DNA of 64,000 bases. It comes from Branchiostoma floridae. Taxonomy: Eukaryota > Chordata > Leptocardii > Amphioxiformes > Branchiostomatidae. The notes under the pieces were generated by a model, which saw only the letters and a list, made by a program, of their open reading frames with translations, did not search any database and had not been told where the DNA came from. The stretch is from assembly GCF_000003815.2 (NCBI RefSeq), contig NC_049982.1, positions 5,423,105 through 5,487,104 on the forward strand, written 5' to 3'. The position numbers and the translations under genes are program-made. Below are positions 22,354 through 33,395 of the stretch, piece by piece (positions within the stretch are counted from its first letter, which is position 1; every line of letters starts with the position of its first letter).

Positions 22354-24161
22354 CTAGAGCAAGAAGATGCGCTGTATTGTTTGAAAGAGTGATTTGGCAA
22401 TGCTTGTTTCATAATATTCATGCTCATTACTTGCTGCATATTGCCTTGCCCTGTCTACTAGGCTCTCCGATCTCAGGAAGTTAGCATGCTTGGGTGTGGG
22501 ATTCTCCACCTCTTCTCTGACGAATTCTTTTGGACCTTGGACATCCTTTGCCATTACCTTAAAGAGTTTTGTAATGATCCAATCAATGACCTTTGCACCT
22601 TCCAGAAAGAGTGTCTCATTGGGTCCTTGTCCGGTGTATGGACCCTTCCTCCTCTTTACAGCTTCTTGGGCCATTGTGATCAGCTTTGCCAGCTGCTTGC
22701 GACGTACTGTTGCATCCATTGTGACGTTGTCAAAGAAGATGCAGCGTTCCTGGCACTTCTTTAAAATGTCACTTAGTGTTTGTGGTGCTGATGCCAGGTA
22801 CTCCTCCTTGCTACTTTTCAGACTATCTTTCCCAGTTATCAGTACTACAGTGTGGTCCAGAAACCCCTCTCCAAAGACACGCTGGATATTCTTGAGTGCA
22901 TTGTCATCTTCCTCTGTAAACCTTGACATGCCGCTTATTACCAGGATTAGTGCATGGATACCATCATGGAATACAGTTGGTATTTTGCAGAGCTCCTCAG
23001 ATATTTTCTGTATCTCTTCCTTGTTTACTGTAGCAAACAGTCCTGGTGTGTCTAATATAGCTAGTTTGCTACCAACATCCTTCAGTGTTCTTATGTGGAA
23101 GTTACACTTTGTTGTGACTGTTGCAGCCACTGTTGCAACTTTGAAAACATCTTCACCAATGATGCTGTTCCCTGTAGAACTCTTCCCCACTCCAGTTTTG
23201 CCTATGAGCACCATGTGTAGATCAGCATTTGGGGGGATTTGGCACTCTTTGGAGAGGTTTGAAGAAGTGTACTTTGTGTCAGAGGTAGGAAAAAGCAACA
23301 GCTGACATGATGTTTCTCCTTTACGTCTGTTATCTATTGCAATCACAGTCTTTGCCTTGTCAGCGATTTGCTTCATGTTGACCGGCAGACCCTTGATGAA
23401 CTCTGGAATGTCCTCCTGCTGAGCATGTGTGACCAGGATGATAAGATGCTTGTACAGTCCATCACCAAACAGCCTGTGGAGGGACTGGAACACTTGGACC
23501 TCCTTGTCTTCATTCCTCTCAGAGTTGTTGTAGTCCCAGACCAGACAGATGGAATTAAAGCCCTCAGGAACCATCTTCACAGCTCGAACCAGCTCCTCAA
23601 ACTCAGACTCTGTCATCTCCTGGGAGACTCCAGGGGTGTCGACTACTGTCACTTCTCTGGTAACTCCATCTTCCTGAAGGTAGCTACTGCTGCACAGACT
23701 GGACTTTCCTGTTCCTCCTTTCCTGGTGACTCTGAAGGCCTCCCGTCCCAGGATGATGTTTCCTGTGTGGCTCTTGCCATTACCCTTACAGCCTAGAAGT
23801 AGGACTGAAGTTTGTTGCTGTGTAGAAGTGGGAACTGCACTGCTTTCGTGCTCCTTGATGTCCTTCTGTCTTGTTTCTCCCGGTTGTTGTGCTGGAGAAA
23901 GTTGCTGTAGGGATGTGGTGGTTCTGTCTCCTTGGACCTCTCTTGTTTCCATGGCCTTGTGTGTTTGGTCCTTGAGCTTTCTCTCTAGATCCTTGTTTTC
24001 TCTTGCCTTCTGCCATGCCACTTGCCAGATGGGACTGAGTTGCTTCATGGCCCTCATGGTAGAGTGCAGCTTGTTTGTACTGAGGTGAAGTGCATCCAAC
24101 GGTGTAGTTGCCATCGTTATTGGTTGCCTTCTTGTGGTGAAGACTGGATGCTCTGCTGGTG
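22354..24161 (-). CDS. Exon 4 of the fusion gene: tandem AIG1 GTPase domains
   Basis: Terminal exon of 1808 nt, with acceptor TTTATTCCAG before 24161. The first G domain has GCKGNGKSHTG, DTPGVSQEMTES and THAQQED in the G4 place. The second has GKTGVGKSSTG, DTPGLF, TGKDSL and IFFDN. A C-terminal extension of about 110 residues ends in an aromatic, hydrophobic tail (SLFQTIQRIFLL), as in the 13560-15212 paralogue. The frame also opens at an ATG at 24174, but that ATG lies inside the intron. Confidence 0.88.
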
Positions 24162-27100
24162 CTGGAATAAACAAAAAATGACATAGGCAAAAACAGAATT
24201 AAGGTACCTGTAGTAATACTATCTTCCATTAGCTATGACACTAAGCATAAGACTGTAAAACTAACATTTTGCTACTTAAGTTGGTGTTAACCAGTTTATG
24301 GTAAAATTGCCAAATTCATGAGAGCACTGACAGTCACTGACTTCATCCTCAAATGTAGATAGAGCACACTACTTTACTGCTCATAAGTCAATGATGGAAT
24401 AAAAGGGTTCCAGAATCTATGAAATGTTGTGTTGCATGACATCATATGTACTTACCACCAGTATGTCCACCCCTGATGAGGTAGTCAAGAGACCACTTCC
24501 AGTGGTCAGGATCAATGGTTGTCTCGATGAAGATGTCGTCACCCATCAGCTGTATGATCTCTTTGGTAAGCATAGATTCTCGTAATGTGATGGCCAACTT
24601 GCCATTCCTGTGCTCAAACCAAAGCTTGCCCAAACTATTCAAATCAAAACAGCCTACATTGAAGATAACACTACCTTTCTCTACATTATGGACTTTGATA
24701 CCATATACTTCCTGTATATCTCTGACTCCTTTTGAAAGATTAAGAAGATCATCAACAGTTTTGATTTGATCCTTAAGCTTCTTTATCAATCGAATAGTTT
24801 GATCTGTCAACCTGTACTGTGTTGATCTTATGATTCTTTTTTGTGCTTTTCCAAACTTCCTTATGTCCTTAGCAGTCTCCACCCGCTCTTCAACTTTGAC
24901 AAATATGTCTGTAATGATTGACAGAACTGGCATTTGTTGTGTTGTATTTGCAGCAAGATGATGTTGAAGTGGATGTGGATCTGAAAGACATTAATTTTGA
25001 TGTCAAACACTTTGTAACAGTCACAATGTATGATACGTTAATTTATATATGTGATTGACAAAATTGAGTTGCCAGAAGACAAATGATGCAGTGAGATTAT
25101 TTTCTATATCAGGATAGAGGCTCCAATCTGACAGCACTGTATGTAGTTACTGATCAAAGTCCTCAGTCTACTGCATACTACGAGGGTGAGTCAGAAAGTA
25201 ATTCAAGTGGTTTCATAACAGAGTCTTTCTTTGATCGAATGAGTTGAAATTTGGCACAAAGGTTAAGACATCTCTCCTCTTGAGACTGAAACATCTAAAT
25301 TTGTTGCTCATTGTTTTATGAGTGACTGAGCTGCTTTCAAGGTGACCACACCCTTGGTATCTCGTCAAATGAAAAGTGGGGTCCAATTAACGTACAATTA
25401 AGAATTTCCCTAAACCAATTTTTTTTTATTGTAGGAGACTAAGCCAGCACATGCAATAAGCTGCATTTCTCTGTAAGCCACACGCTTATTTTCAACACTG
25501 AAATCCGAGCGGTATTTCTTTTTTCGTTGCTGGTGTAGAGTGAGGTATACGCGGTCTTCAGGGTCATGAGATCTGCAGTGTTATGATTAAAACTTTCTGT
25601 AGCCTACTTTTTCATCAACAAAGAGAAATGAAACTTAGCACACTTTTTAGTCTTTAAACAGTTAATAACTGTGTAAAGTTTCGTTTCTTTTGGTAAACGG
25701 AAAAGCAGTCTTTAAATTAACCAACAACTCACGAATTCGTGTATAAATCCAATCGCTCTATAACGCAACTTACTGCATCCTAGCAGCTGTAAATAAAGAA
25801 CCATTACGAGTTTAGAAATGAAAATTGGTACGCAACCTATAGAGACATTTGTTATCATACATATATAATTTCAACCTCCTACAGTGATTTTCAGTGGGTC
25901 AGATTTAGAGGAATCGATAGTCTGACAAACTACCAAGGGCGTGTTCATCTTGAAATCAACTCAGTTGCTCATAAAATGATAAAGACCAAATCTAAAACGT
26001 TCAATCTTAAGAGGACATATATCTCTACCTTTATGCCAAATTTAAACTCAATTGATTAAAAAACGAGTCTGTTATGAAACCACTTGCATTACTTTCTGAC
26101 TTACCCTCGTAGCAAATGGACAATATTAAAAGACAGAACTTAACTTTTATTCCTGTCAATTAAGATTAATGGATTGCAATTGATTTGGAATTTAGAACTC
26201 ACACATTCCAAACATCCTGATCAAGGCCTTTGTAGACAGAAACTTTGGTCGGAATATCAATTGGTAGATTGATATCTCTTTCCTGACATATACACCGCAT
26301 GTACATATAGGACACACCTTATATACCAAAAAGCATAATGAGCTCATCAACTCTTTGATGAAGTACAGAGCTGACATTACCTAATACACTCTTGGCAAGC
26401 TCAAAATATTTACTAAGAATTAGCCTGAATCATTTCATTAATGATAAAAAAAGCACAATCTTGAAAAACACAATCTGAATGTTCTGTGAATCTTACTCAT
26501 GTCTAGTGTGAACTTAGTGTAATTAATTTACATAGAACTTCACTATCATTATTGCACTACGTTTGTTCTACACTGGACTTCCATGATGTGCCATGTTGGA
26601 TATGAAAGCTGTTTATGACAACCTTAATGCTCACCTGGCAGTTCGTCAGCAGCATCCTTATGTTTTGAATCAATGAGTGCTTGCTTTAAGACTGAAAGAG
26701 TTGCTGCCTTTCCTTTTATTCCCACCCACTTTTCAAGGACATCTCTGCATCCCGCTGTTGCGTCTCCCAGTCTGTTTTTCTCTATTGTAGTTATGTCTGA
26801 ATATTTTACCCCAAGATGGTGACCGAGCTGTTGCCAGTCATGTTTGACAAGGTCCACAACAACGTTGAAGTATTTTCTTACTCCTGTCACAAAATTAAGG
26901 AAAACGTTGCATGTCAGACGTCTTAATTTATGCAACTAAGGTTTCCTGATATCAATAAGTAATAAGATAACATGATGCAATCATTAGAAGTTACTACAAT
27001 CAGACATGGTACATCTGTATGGGGTTGGTGCTGTCTCTCTATGATTTTGCCAAATAAAGATATCAACCCTTATGTCAACCATTGTGTCTCTGTCTTTACT

Positions 27101-27181
27101 AGTTGTCTTGTTAGTTAGTAGTATTATCTCTGTGTGACGAATTGACAGCTCACCAGTGTCTCCATTTTGTCCAGATGCCAT
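22354..27181 (-). CDS. Death domain - TRADD-N-like - tandem AIG1 GTPase fusion gene (4 exons, 869 aa)
   Basis: Four exons join in frame with GT-AG sites: 27181-27154 (28 nt, ATG), 26883-26635 (249 nt), 24980-24456 (525 nt) and 24161-22354 (1808 nt, stop). The total is 2610 nt. Every intron is phase 1. The protein starts MASGQNGDTG, followed by a death domain (about 11-92), a helical linker, a TRADD-N-like domain (about 195-261), a Pro/Gln/Thr-rich linker and two AIG1 G domains (P-loops about 391-398 and 588-595; TGKD about 710-713). Death and TRADD-N domains assemble death-receptor-type signalling complexes. AIG1/GIMAP GTPases polymerise in a GTP-dependent way. The combination suggests a GTPase-gated adaptor in immunity or cell death, which is inference. 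A 5' UTR acceptor (TTTATTTCAG) lies just upstream of the ATG. No transcript evidence is available. Confidence 0.8.
24456..24980 (-). CDS. Exon 3 of the fusion gene: TRADD-N-like domain
   Basis: 525 nt, phase 1 at both ends (acceptor GTCTTTCAG before 24980, donor GGTG then GTAAGT at 24455). The exon starts with PHPLQHHLAANTTQQ, then a charged helical stretch (about 50 residues with repeated K/R/D/E). A TRADD-N-like fold follows: GSVIFNVGCFDLNSLGKLW, then EHRNGKLAITLRESML, then GDDIFIETTIDPDHW. The pattern (beta strand, helix with W, RxG+L, second strand ending ID..W) fits the TRADD N-terminal domain family, but I judge it by eye only. Confidence 0.65.
25181..26109. mobile_element. Mariner/Tc1-like non-autonomous element in intron 2 of the fusion gene
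   Basis: The ends CGAGGGTGAGTCAGAAAGTA and its near-complement (TACTTTCTGACTTACCCTCG) are flanked by TA at 25179-25180 and 26110-26111. The homology between arms extends about 190 bp inward (ACTGAGCTGC..TCAAGGTGACC against its complement), so the terminal repeats are long. The 930-bp body has no mariner transposase frame. Confidence 0.75.
26635..26883 (-). CDS. Exon 2 of the fusion gene: death domain
   Basis: 249 nt, phase 1 at both ends (acceptor TTTTGTGACAG, donor CCAG then GTGAGC). It encodes an 82-residue six-helix death domain, recognisable from HDWQQLGHHLGVKYSDI, then CRDVLEKWVGIKGKAATLSV and LKQALIDSKHKDAADEL. The hallmarks are the W-x-x-L-x-x-x-L-G of helices 1-2, W-x-x-x-x-G-x-x-A-T-x-x-x-L of helices 4-5 and D-x-A-D-x-L at the end. 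The exon is a clean single-domain cassette. Confidence 0.85.
27154..27181 (-). CDS. Exon 1 of the fusion gene: start codon exon
   Basis: 28 coding nt (MASGQNGDT plus one base). The donor is ACTG then GTGAGC. A splice acceptor TTTATTTCAG ends about 10 bases upstream of the ATG, so a non-coding 5' exon is expected further upstream. Phase 1 matches exon 2 exactly. Confidence 0.7.
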
Positions 27182-27191
27182 AGTTAGGAAT

Positions 27192-30100
27192 CTGAAATAA
27201 AAGAATTTTACAGTAAGTCAAGGTTGCATTCCAAAGGAATGCGTATATTAATTGTGTGTCAAGTGCGGCAGGGCTACCTAACGCTTGCCAATCTGCACCA
27301 GGGAGACGGACCAGTTTGAGTGACACGTTTACGTCCCCGAGTACGTTGTGCGAGAGCACTGATTGTAGCGCTGTATCAACATGTCCCAGATAAACGGACT
27401 TTGCTGAAAATAAAAACACTCACTGAACATGTTCATAGAAGAATGTACCAGGTACAGAATCTTGTGGACACTGGCCCAAACTTTTAGTCCTGTTGAAATC
27501 ATGAAAATCACTCGCTCGTGGAGTTTAAAGTTTGCTGCAGTGTACCTATCCTTTTAAAACATTTCAACCAGGTGATATAAGACGTCCAAATTAGATTCTT
27601 AGCATAGCCGCTATAGTAACAGCTCATTGAAAGATTTTTCAAGATGCCGTGAACACACGAAACATTACCAAAACTACAGGATCACTAGGAAATGTGCTGC
27701 ATTTAAGAGGGTCGAAAGCAAATTACTCATTAACCTATTAGTACACATAAATAAACTATCCGTCGCAATGATGTGAACCATGTAAAAAGGCATTGCGTAT
27801 TAACTTGGCGGACTACCGGTAAAGCGCGGCCTGAAATACAGTTCATGATACCAGAACATGCCATACTGGTAGCTAGAGGACTTTCCAGTTTGACTTAGCA
27901 GTAAACGTTGTACAACTATTACAATAAAGCCAGGACGCAATCGAGAACTGACAGCAACCTCGCATCAAAAGTTGTTACATTGCAAACAACAGACAAGAGA
28001 TGATAAAAAAAAATTGAAATGCAACTTTATGATTAACTTCAGCAGAGGTGACCTTACTGTAATATAAACACTGTTTTGCGTTACTCTACATTGAGAATCT
28101 GCCGCTGTAGTACAGTAGTAGTGATGTAGTAGTCGAATTTGGTTGTATAAACAAATATAACTTAGGTGCTGATGTTGCCAGAAAGAACGTTAATCTACAG
28201 TTGAAACCATTTATAGTCTGGGGACGAATATAAAGTAAGACCGTACACAATGACAATCCAGCTATCAGCCAGTATCCCCCATTTGTGTCTGTCCCAAAAG
28301 AACATGAAAATGCCTCGTACTGGCAAACCATACATGTATCAGTGTCGGAATGCAGCACATACATACATTTTGACATTTACTTTTCCCAAGAACTGCTGTC
28401 ATGGAACTCGTTATAAACGAATGAATACATTACCCGTCCACAACACACCGTTTCAGCTGGGCTTACATGTAAGTGTTGATATCTGTTTTATGTATATATA
28501 ACATATGTAGTCTACCACGTGTAACACACCATGTGTGGCCGCCAAGAAACGCAAAAGAAACATACTGTTACACTGGTCAATTGATGCTGATTATTTCCGT
28601 CAAAGATGGCATGCCAAATGCCACCTTGTCGATGGTTTGTGCTGTCCCTTGTAAATTACTAGTGTTTTTCGAAATACGTCAAAAGTTTATTCATCGCTTC
28701 TGAAAGCCTTATCGTTTTCTTGTTACCAGGTATTACAACTCATTACAGTATCAATAATATCACATACTAAGTATCTCGTATCATTATTACGTTACATATT
28801 TTACACTAACCTCGGGAAAGATGGCAGAAGACCGCCCCCATACACGTAGCTGTCGAAAGTCTTATGACTGAAGCGTCAGTCACGAGGTAGGAGTTAGTAT
28901 TAACTTATTAGATATGGCATTTCTGGTGGGTCACACCACTCGGAGACACGGACCACAATAATTGAAACGGCCTCGCCACACTTTACTCTTGACAGATAAA
29001 CGAGTATGGGTACTTATTGCGAATCTCCAATTTTAAGAAAAATGAATATTGTGACGACCGACCATATAAAAGGATATCGGAATAGAGTAGAAGCGCTTAT
29101 TTGGACGATGTCGTCTAAGACCGTGCCGTGACTTGCTTTACTACGGTCGCATATGTTGAGCCTATCTCGTTACACCAGGCCTCGTTTGAACAATGTATTT
29201 TTTCTTGAGATGGCGAGGCGAATCGTCACTGTCTTTTGACTTACAGGTAAAAGGCGTGTGACCTTTAAATCATCGGATCGATGGCAATGTTAATTGTCGC
29301 AAATTTTTATTGGCCTGAAAAAGGCAGAGAAAAGTTGCACCACCTGTCGGAATACTCAAGCACTGCAAAGTATCATGTACAATCATCGTCGTGTAATACA
29401 ACTAACTCCGAACTTCTGAACATCATACAAACACAATAATCCGACCAGCTCACATTACATCCATGGTATGCCACAATGATGTATACATGTATCTTTCTTT
29501 CAATGGAAATTATAATGTTACAAATAAATATTTCAACAAATAGAAACATGTCAAAATTGCCTCCATATACGAACGTACATAAAGCGAGGCTACATTTTTC
29601 ATCGCGGTCCCATGCCCACCGTCATGGCCAATACGAACTGTTCAGCATTGTTTTTGGCTCATATAGTCTGATTAAAATCGCGCTCCTAGCAGCCGGTCCT
29701 ACAGTTGCCGGGAGGGGTCAGCCAGCGAGAGATTGCGAAAACACAGGCCAGCATGAGCATTGGAACCAGAGGTTATATCAAAAGGTCCCAGTGGTCCATT
29801 TCAGCGACATTGCAAGCCTCACAGCGCCATCTTGCACTTTATCTGCGTACAGCCTGAGGCAGTTCTGCACTTCTGAACGCAAACCGACAGCATACACTCT
29901 TCCAGAGGAGTACATGTTAACATTGCGTTGCTTTCTATATTATAAATCTGTTCCTTGTATTTGAGCTGGTATCTAAGTGACGAAATTTACAGTGCCAGAG
30001 ACTTTATGATATACTTAGAAACAAACTCTCACATGGCATAATATGCAGGAAAACCCCCGGTTTTGTTACAACTTGTCCACATTATTATTCATCCTTATTC
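27192..30100. other. Intergenic region upstream of the fusion gene
   Basis: It should contain the promoter and first 5' UTR exon of the minus-strand fusion gene, but I cannot place them. The open frame at 29476-29964 has no recognisable domain. A repeat fragment (GATTAAAATCGCGCTCCTAG) at about 29668-29720 recurs in inverted form near 34040-34135. Confidence 0.35.
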
Positions 30101-30104
30101 CGCA

Positions 30105-30390
30105 AGGAGGCGTTTAGTGGCCCTAAATGGTACGAACTTACGAACGTTACGGCCTACAAGTGACAGCGGACGCTGCCTTTCCATTACGTCAGTCTTTACT
30201 GAAGGTCACACGTCAGTTTCGAATTACGGTGCGCCGACAATCTCTCTAATATTAAACTGACTTTTGCCCTGCTTTCTGTCGTCCATGTATGCATCAACAA
30301 TGCAGTATTATAGTGCACCAATTTTTATCAAAGTGGAAAGACCTTGAGAACATGCATGATAAAACCAACAGCCAACGAAAACTAGGGTTT
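30105..30390 (+). repeat. Dispersed repeat, copy 1 (second copy at 39828)
   Basis: GCGTTTAGTGGCCCTAAATGG through CTTTCTGTCGTCCATGTATG matches 39828-40240 in direct orientation with scattered differences. It is non-coding and probably a decayed transposon. Confidence 0.6.
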
Positions 30391-30854
30391 GATGAAAGGG
30401 CTGGGCTGTCCACCTGGCCTGGCTATCACGTCAGGCCACCAAGCTCCCCCCATTCAGACCCCCACAAATCGTCAGCCTCTCATGTAGCTGCGCCCTCTAG
30501 CGGAATAGAAACAAATTACAGTCGTGCACGTAGCGCATTGTCAAGCCTACTCGTAAGCAAAATAAACTGATAGCTATTCTACAACGTTACTTGTTTGAAT
30601 TTCTAAGGGTTTACAAACAGATAAACAGCAATATTATAAACGAGGCTCGTGGTTGATGTTCAGAACAGCGATACCATACTGGCAGTTTGGCCAAACAAAG
30701 GAGGTCATCAGGAGGTCACCACGTAACGGTCGGGTACCGATGTTGCCAGAGGATCGACTCGATATTTTCCCATAACGTTATCGAAGATTTGAAGATTTAA
30801 GATGTAGTCTTTGACGTACATAACGCGGGCTGTCTGCTATGAAACAAGGCTAGA

Positions 30855-30995
30855 CAGTTTGTTTTTCACTTAGCCAGCGACGAAAAGGTAACCGACACTG
30901 CTTTAGCGAGCCACCTTTTTCTCCCTCAGCACCAGGGATGTGACCCCGCCCCGGTCACCTCGGACGCTCCGACTATCATGTAGAATATAATCTCT
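30855..30995 (+). repeat. Duplicated segment with empty insertion site
   Basis: CAGTTTGTTTTTCACTTAGC through CATGTAGAATATAAT is repeated at 31740-31797 plus 32077-32115. The second copy is split by a Harbinger-type MITE; this copy shows the uninterrupted target (CTGCTTTAGCGAGC). Confidence 0.65.
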
Positions 30996-31194
30996 TCTAA
31001 AAAAAAATCATGGAAAGTGTGTTTCCCAGCCGACGCGGTGGCGGGGACGAGATTCGTTTTGAAGATGAAGATGAAGTGGCTGAAGATTACAAACTGGTGT
31101 TTAATACCTCCAAGTCGTTGGGGGCGGGGGACAACTTGGAATTGACGTTGCATAATTACCATATCACGCACAGGACTGCCAACACCGCTGTATA

Positions 31195-31597
31195 CTATAC
31201 ACCTTTCTCACGCGGCGGCCATGATAGATCTAAAACGAGTTCAATGTGGAAAACAAAAGGCTGTCCATCATAATTAGCAGTTCAACCAATGATAGCCTGC
31301 CAATTAGGAAAGCGACCAATAAGTGAATGGCTGCAAATCCGTCAAAAATTTGAATTATTATGTTTTTATTTTGCATCTCTTAAGGGACTATGGGGTCAGT
31401 CTGCACTACTCTAAATTGCTACATCTTTCGGTGCATAACACTTCTTGTAATATTTATTATTCTATCTTATATCATGAACATTTTTGTGGTTTGCGGGAAA
31501 ACTAAATGGCATCTGATTTAAGAAATAAGTTTTGTCTGTTTGCCTCATTGGCCTCGTCTTCTATCTATCATGGCCGCCGCGTGAGAAAGGTGTATAG
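31195..31597. mobile_element. MITE with perfect 35-bp inverted termini
   Basis: 31195-31229 (CTATACACCTTTCTCACGCG, GCGGCCATGATAGAT) is the exact reverse complement of 31563-31597. The 400-bp interior is non-coding. Identity of the arms suggests recent activity. Confidence 0.7.
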
Positions 31598-31797
31598 ACT
31601 AGTATAGTACTCGCCACGTTGGTGAAGGGACGGATCCATAATCTTTTTTGAGAGATTGCCGCACGAATCATAGATAAAAGAATTTTACTTTCATAGATAA
31701 AAGAATTGCACTTTCAACCTCCTTGCAGGAATACGGGGAGTGTCAGCAGTTTGTTTTTCATTTAGCCCGCCACGAAAAGCTAACGCCGTCTGCTTTA

Positions 31798-32076
31798 GGC
31801 TTAGGTCACATTTCCAAACCGGCCGGGCAGTTTTTGGGAACGAAAAGAACGATAAGGTCATCAAAATCCACAATACGTCCAAATACGATTCATGTAGCCT
31901 GATTTAATCGCGCTTCTCAGGCCCGTCGTACATTTCCGGATAGCGGAGTTTGCGTTACACAGACTACGATTCATGGGCATGATTTGTGTGTATTTCTAGG
32001 TATACATTTTAATTTTTCGTTTCTTAAAACATCCCGAACGGGCCCCGGGCCCCAGTTTGCAAATGTGACCTAAGCC
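31798..32076. mobile_element. PIF/Harbinger-type MITE with TTA target duplication
   Basis: The ends GGCTTAGGTCACATTT and AAATGTGACCTAAGCC are flanked by TTA on both sides (31795-31797, 32077-32079). The 3-bp TWA duplication fits the Harbinger superfamily. The unoccupied copy of the same target is at about 30900-30915. Confidence 0.8.
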
Positions 32077-32329
32077 TTAGCGAGCAACTCGGAAGCTCCG
32101 GTCATGTAGAATTTAGTGAATCAGGTGAGGAAATAACTCCTCTTGCCGGCCGACTCCCTAGCGTACAGTCAATTGTCAATTGACTTTATTTGCCCAAATT
32201 AGTCCTACGCACGTAGCCAAGCAAGGTTATTTTTCCCGCGAATTTCACACGAGCGTATATATTCAAGCCCATTTTAGGTCCGTATAGAAGTTTTAGGTTC
32301 TATTTTTCGCCAGAAAAATAATAGCAACT

Positions 32330-32424
32330 GGACAAATATAGCCAGATAATATGCCAGAGAAATAAGCTGGTTGCAACCCACATTCATTGGACAGCTAACT
32401 CCTCTGGCATGCTATTTGTCCACA
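32330..32424. repeat. Short hairpin element
   Basis: CTGGACAAATATAGCCAGATAA..TGCCAGAG pairs with CTCTGGCATGCTATTTGTCC. Under 100 bp and non-coding. Confidence 0.5.
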
Positions 32425-32880
32425 TTTTTTTTCAAATTTCTACTATTTTTCCAACGACATGTGGAGCCTGGTAGAGGCCAAGAATTCTATACGCACCTGT
32501 GAACCCGGCTCAGCATGCACGCGTGTGACTCCCGGTGGGCGGTTCAAAGCATTAAAGCAGATTAGTGGTCGAGACAGTACGGGTATTATCAGATAGAATA
32601 AACAGCTCGATACACTACGAATTCCCAGGAATAGAAAAGAATTTTCATTCTGACGGCATTCCGGCTCATTCTTACTCTCGTGTGAAGGGGCCTTTACGCG
32701 GTTACGGTTATGCCAACAGCTAGGACATTATGTAGGTCCTTGGTTGTATTGGTACATGCAGCATGCAGCCTTTAACTGATCACTGAAAGAAATGAAGTGC
32801 TCGTGGTGGGTTTAAGTTTGCCCTTAAAACAGAAGTACCACTACAGTTAGAAGACAGAGCAAACCTGTTCACAGTCACCG
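32425..32880. other. Intergenic, nothing recognised
   Basis: No supported feature. Confidence 0.3.
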
Positions 32881-32887
32881 TGGTATT

Positions 32888-33150
32888 TACTCTCCAAGCA
32901 GAGGTTAGGCTCTGGCTGTTTTTGACCGTTTTTTAGGCGTTTGTATGGGGCTTTTTTTTATTTTGTACCGTTTTCTTCATATCACGCGGCCTAATGTGTT
33001 GAAGTGTTTATGTTTATGGGGCATTCATAGTTACGTGTGCCGACAGGGGTTTGGTCATCAAGAAAACAGTACAAAATAGAAAGCCCGATAAAAACGCCTG
33101 CAAAAACGTAAAAAGAAAACAGCGGGAGCCTAACCTCTGCTTGGAGAGTA
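32888..33150. mobile_element. MITE copy of the ACTCTCCAAGCAG family, 263 bp
   Basis: Bounded by TACTCTCCAAGCAGAGGTTA and its complement, with inner arms GGCT..GGCTGTTTT and CAGC..GAGCC. The interior pairs over most of its length, so the element is almost a complete palindrome. It is close to the copies at 40035 and 54928. Confidence 0.8.
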
Positions 33151-33395
33151 CGCGATGAAGAAGTCACTGCAAAAACTACCAAACATAAAACATCCACGGA
33201 CAGTTCCCCTTTTACAGTAGATGACAGTTTTTGTCTCAGATTTACCTGATATTGTATTAAGTTTGATGTTTCCTGGTTAAATCGTTTATCTCTGAATGAT
33301 CGAGTTAAATTGTAAGACTGATGTGGATGCTGTTTTTGTATGACAGAGTGATCATGTACACGTACGACGATACCGTACGTAGACACTAATAACTA

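Noticed and set aside
24162-24174. ATG start of the AIG1 exon of the fusion gene at 24174
   Set aside because: It lies inside the polypyrimidine tract of the acceptor; splicing from exon 3 gives a perfect frame.
29476-29964. 162-codon open frame on the plus strand
   Set aside because: No domain, no splice context and repeat-derived sequence in the middle; length alone is not convincing.
31010-31273. 87-codon frame starting MESVFPSRRGGG
   Set aside because: It runs through the left end of a MITE (31195), so the C-terminal part is transposon sequence; the first 60 codons alone show no domain.
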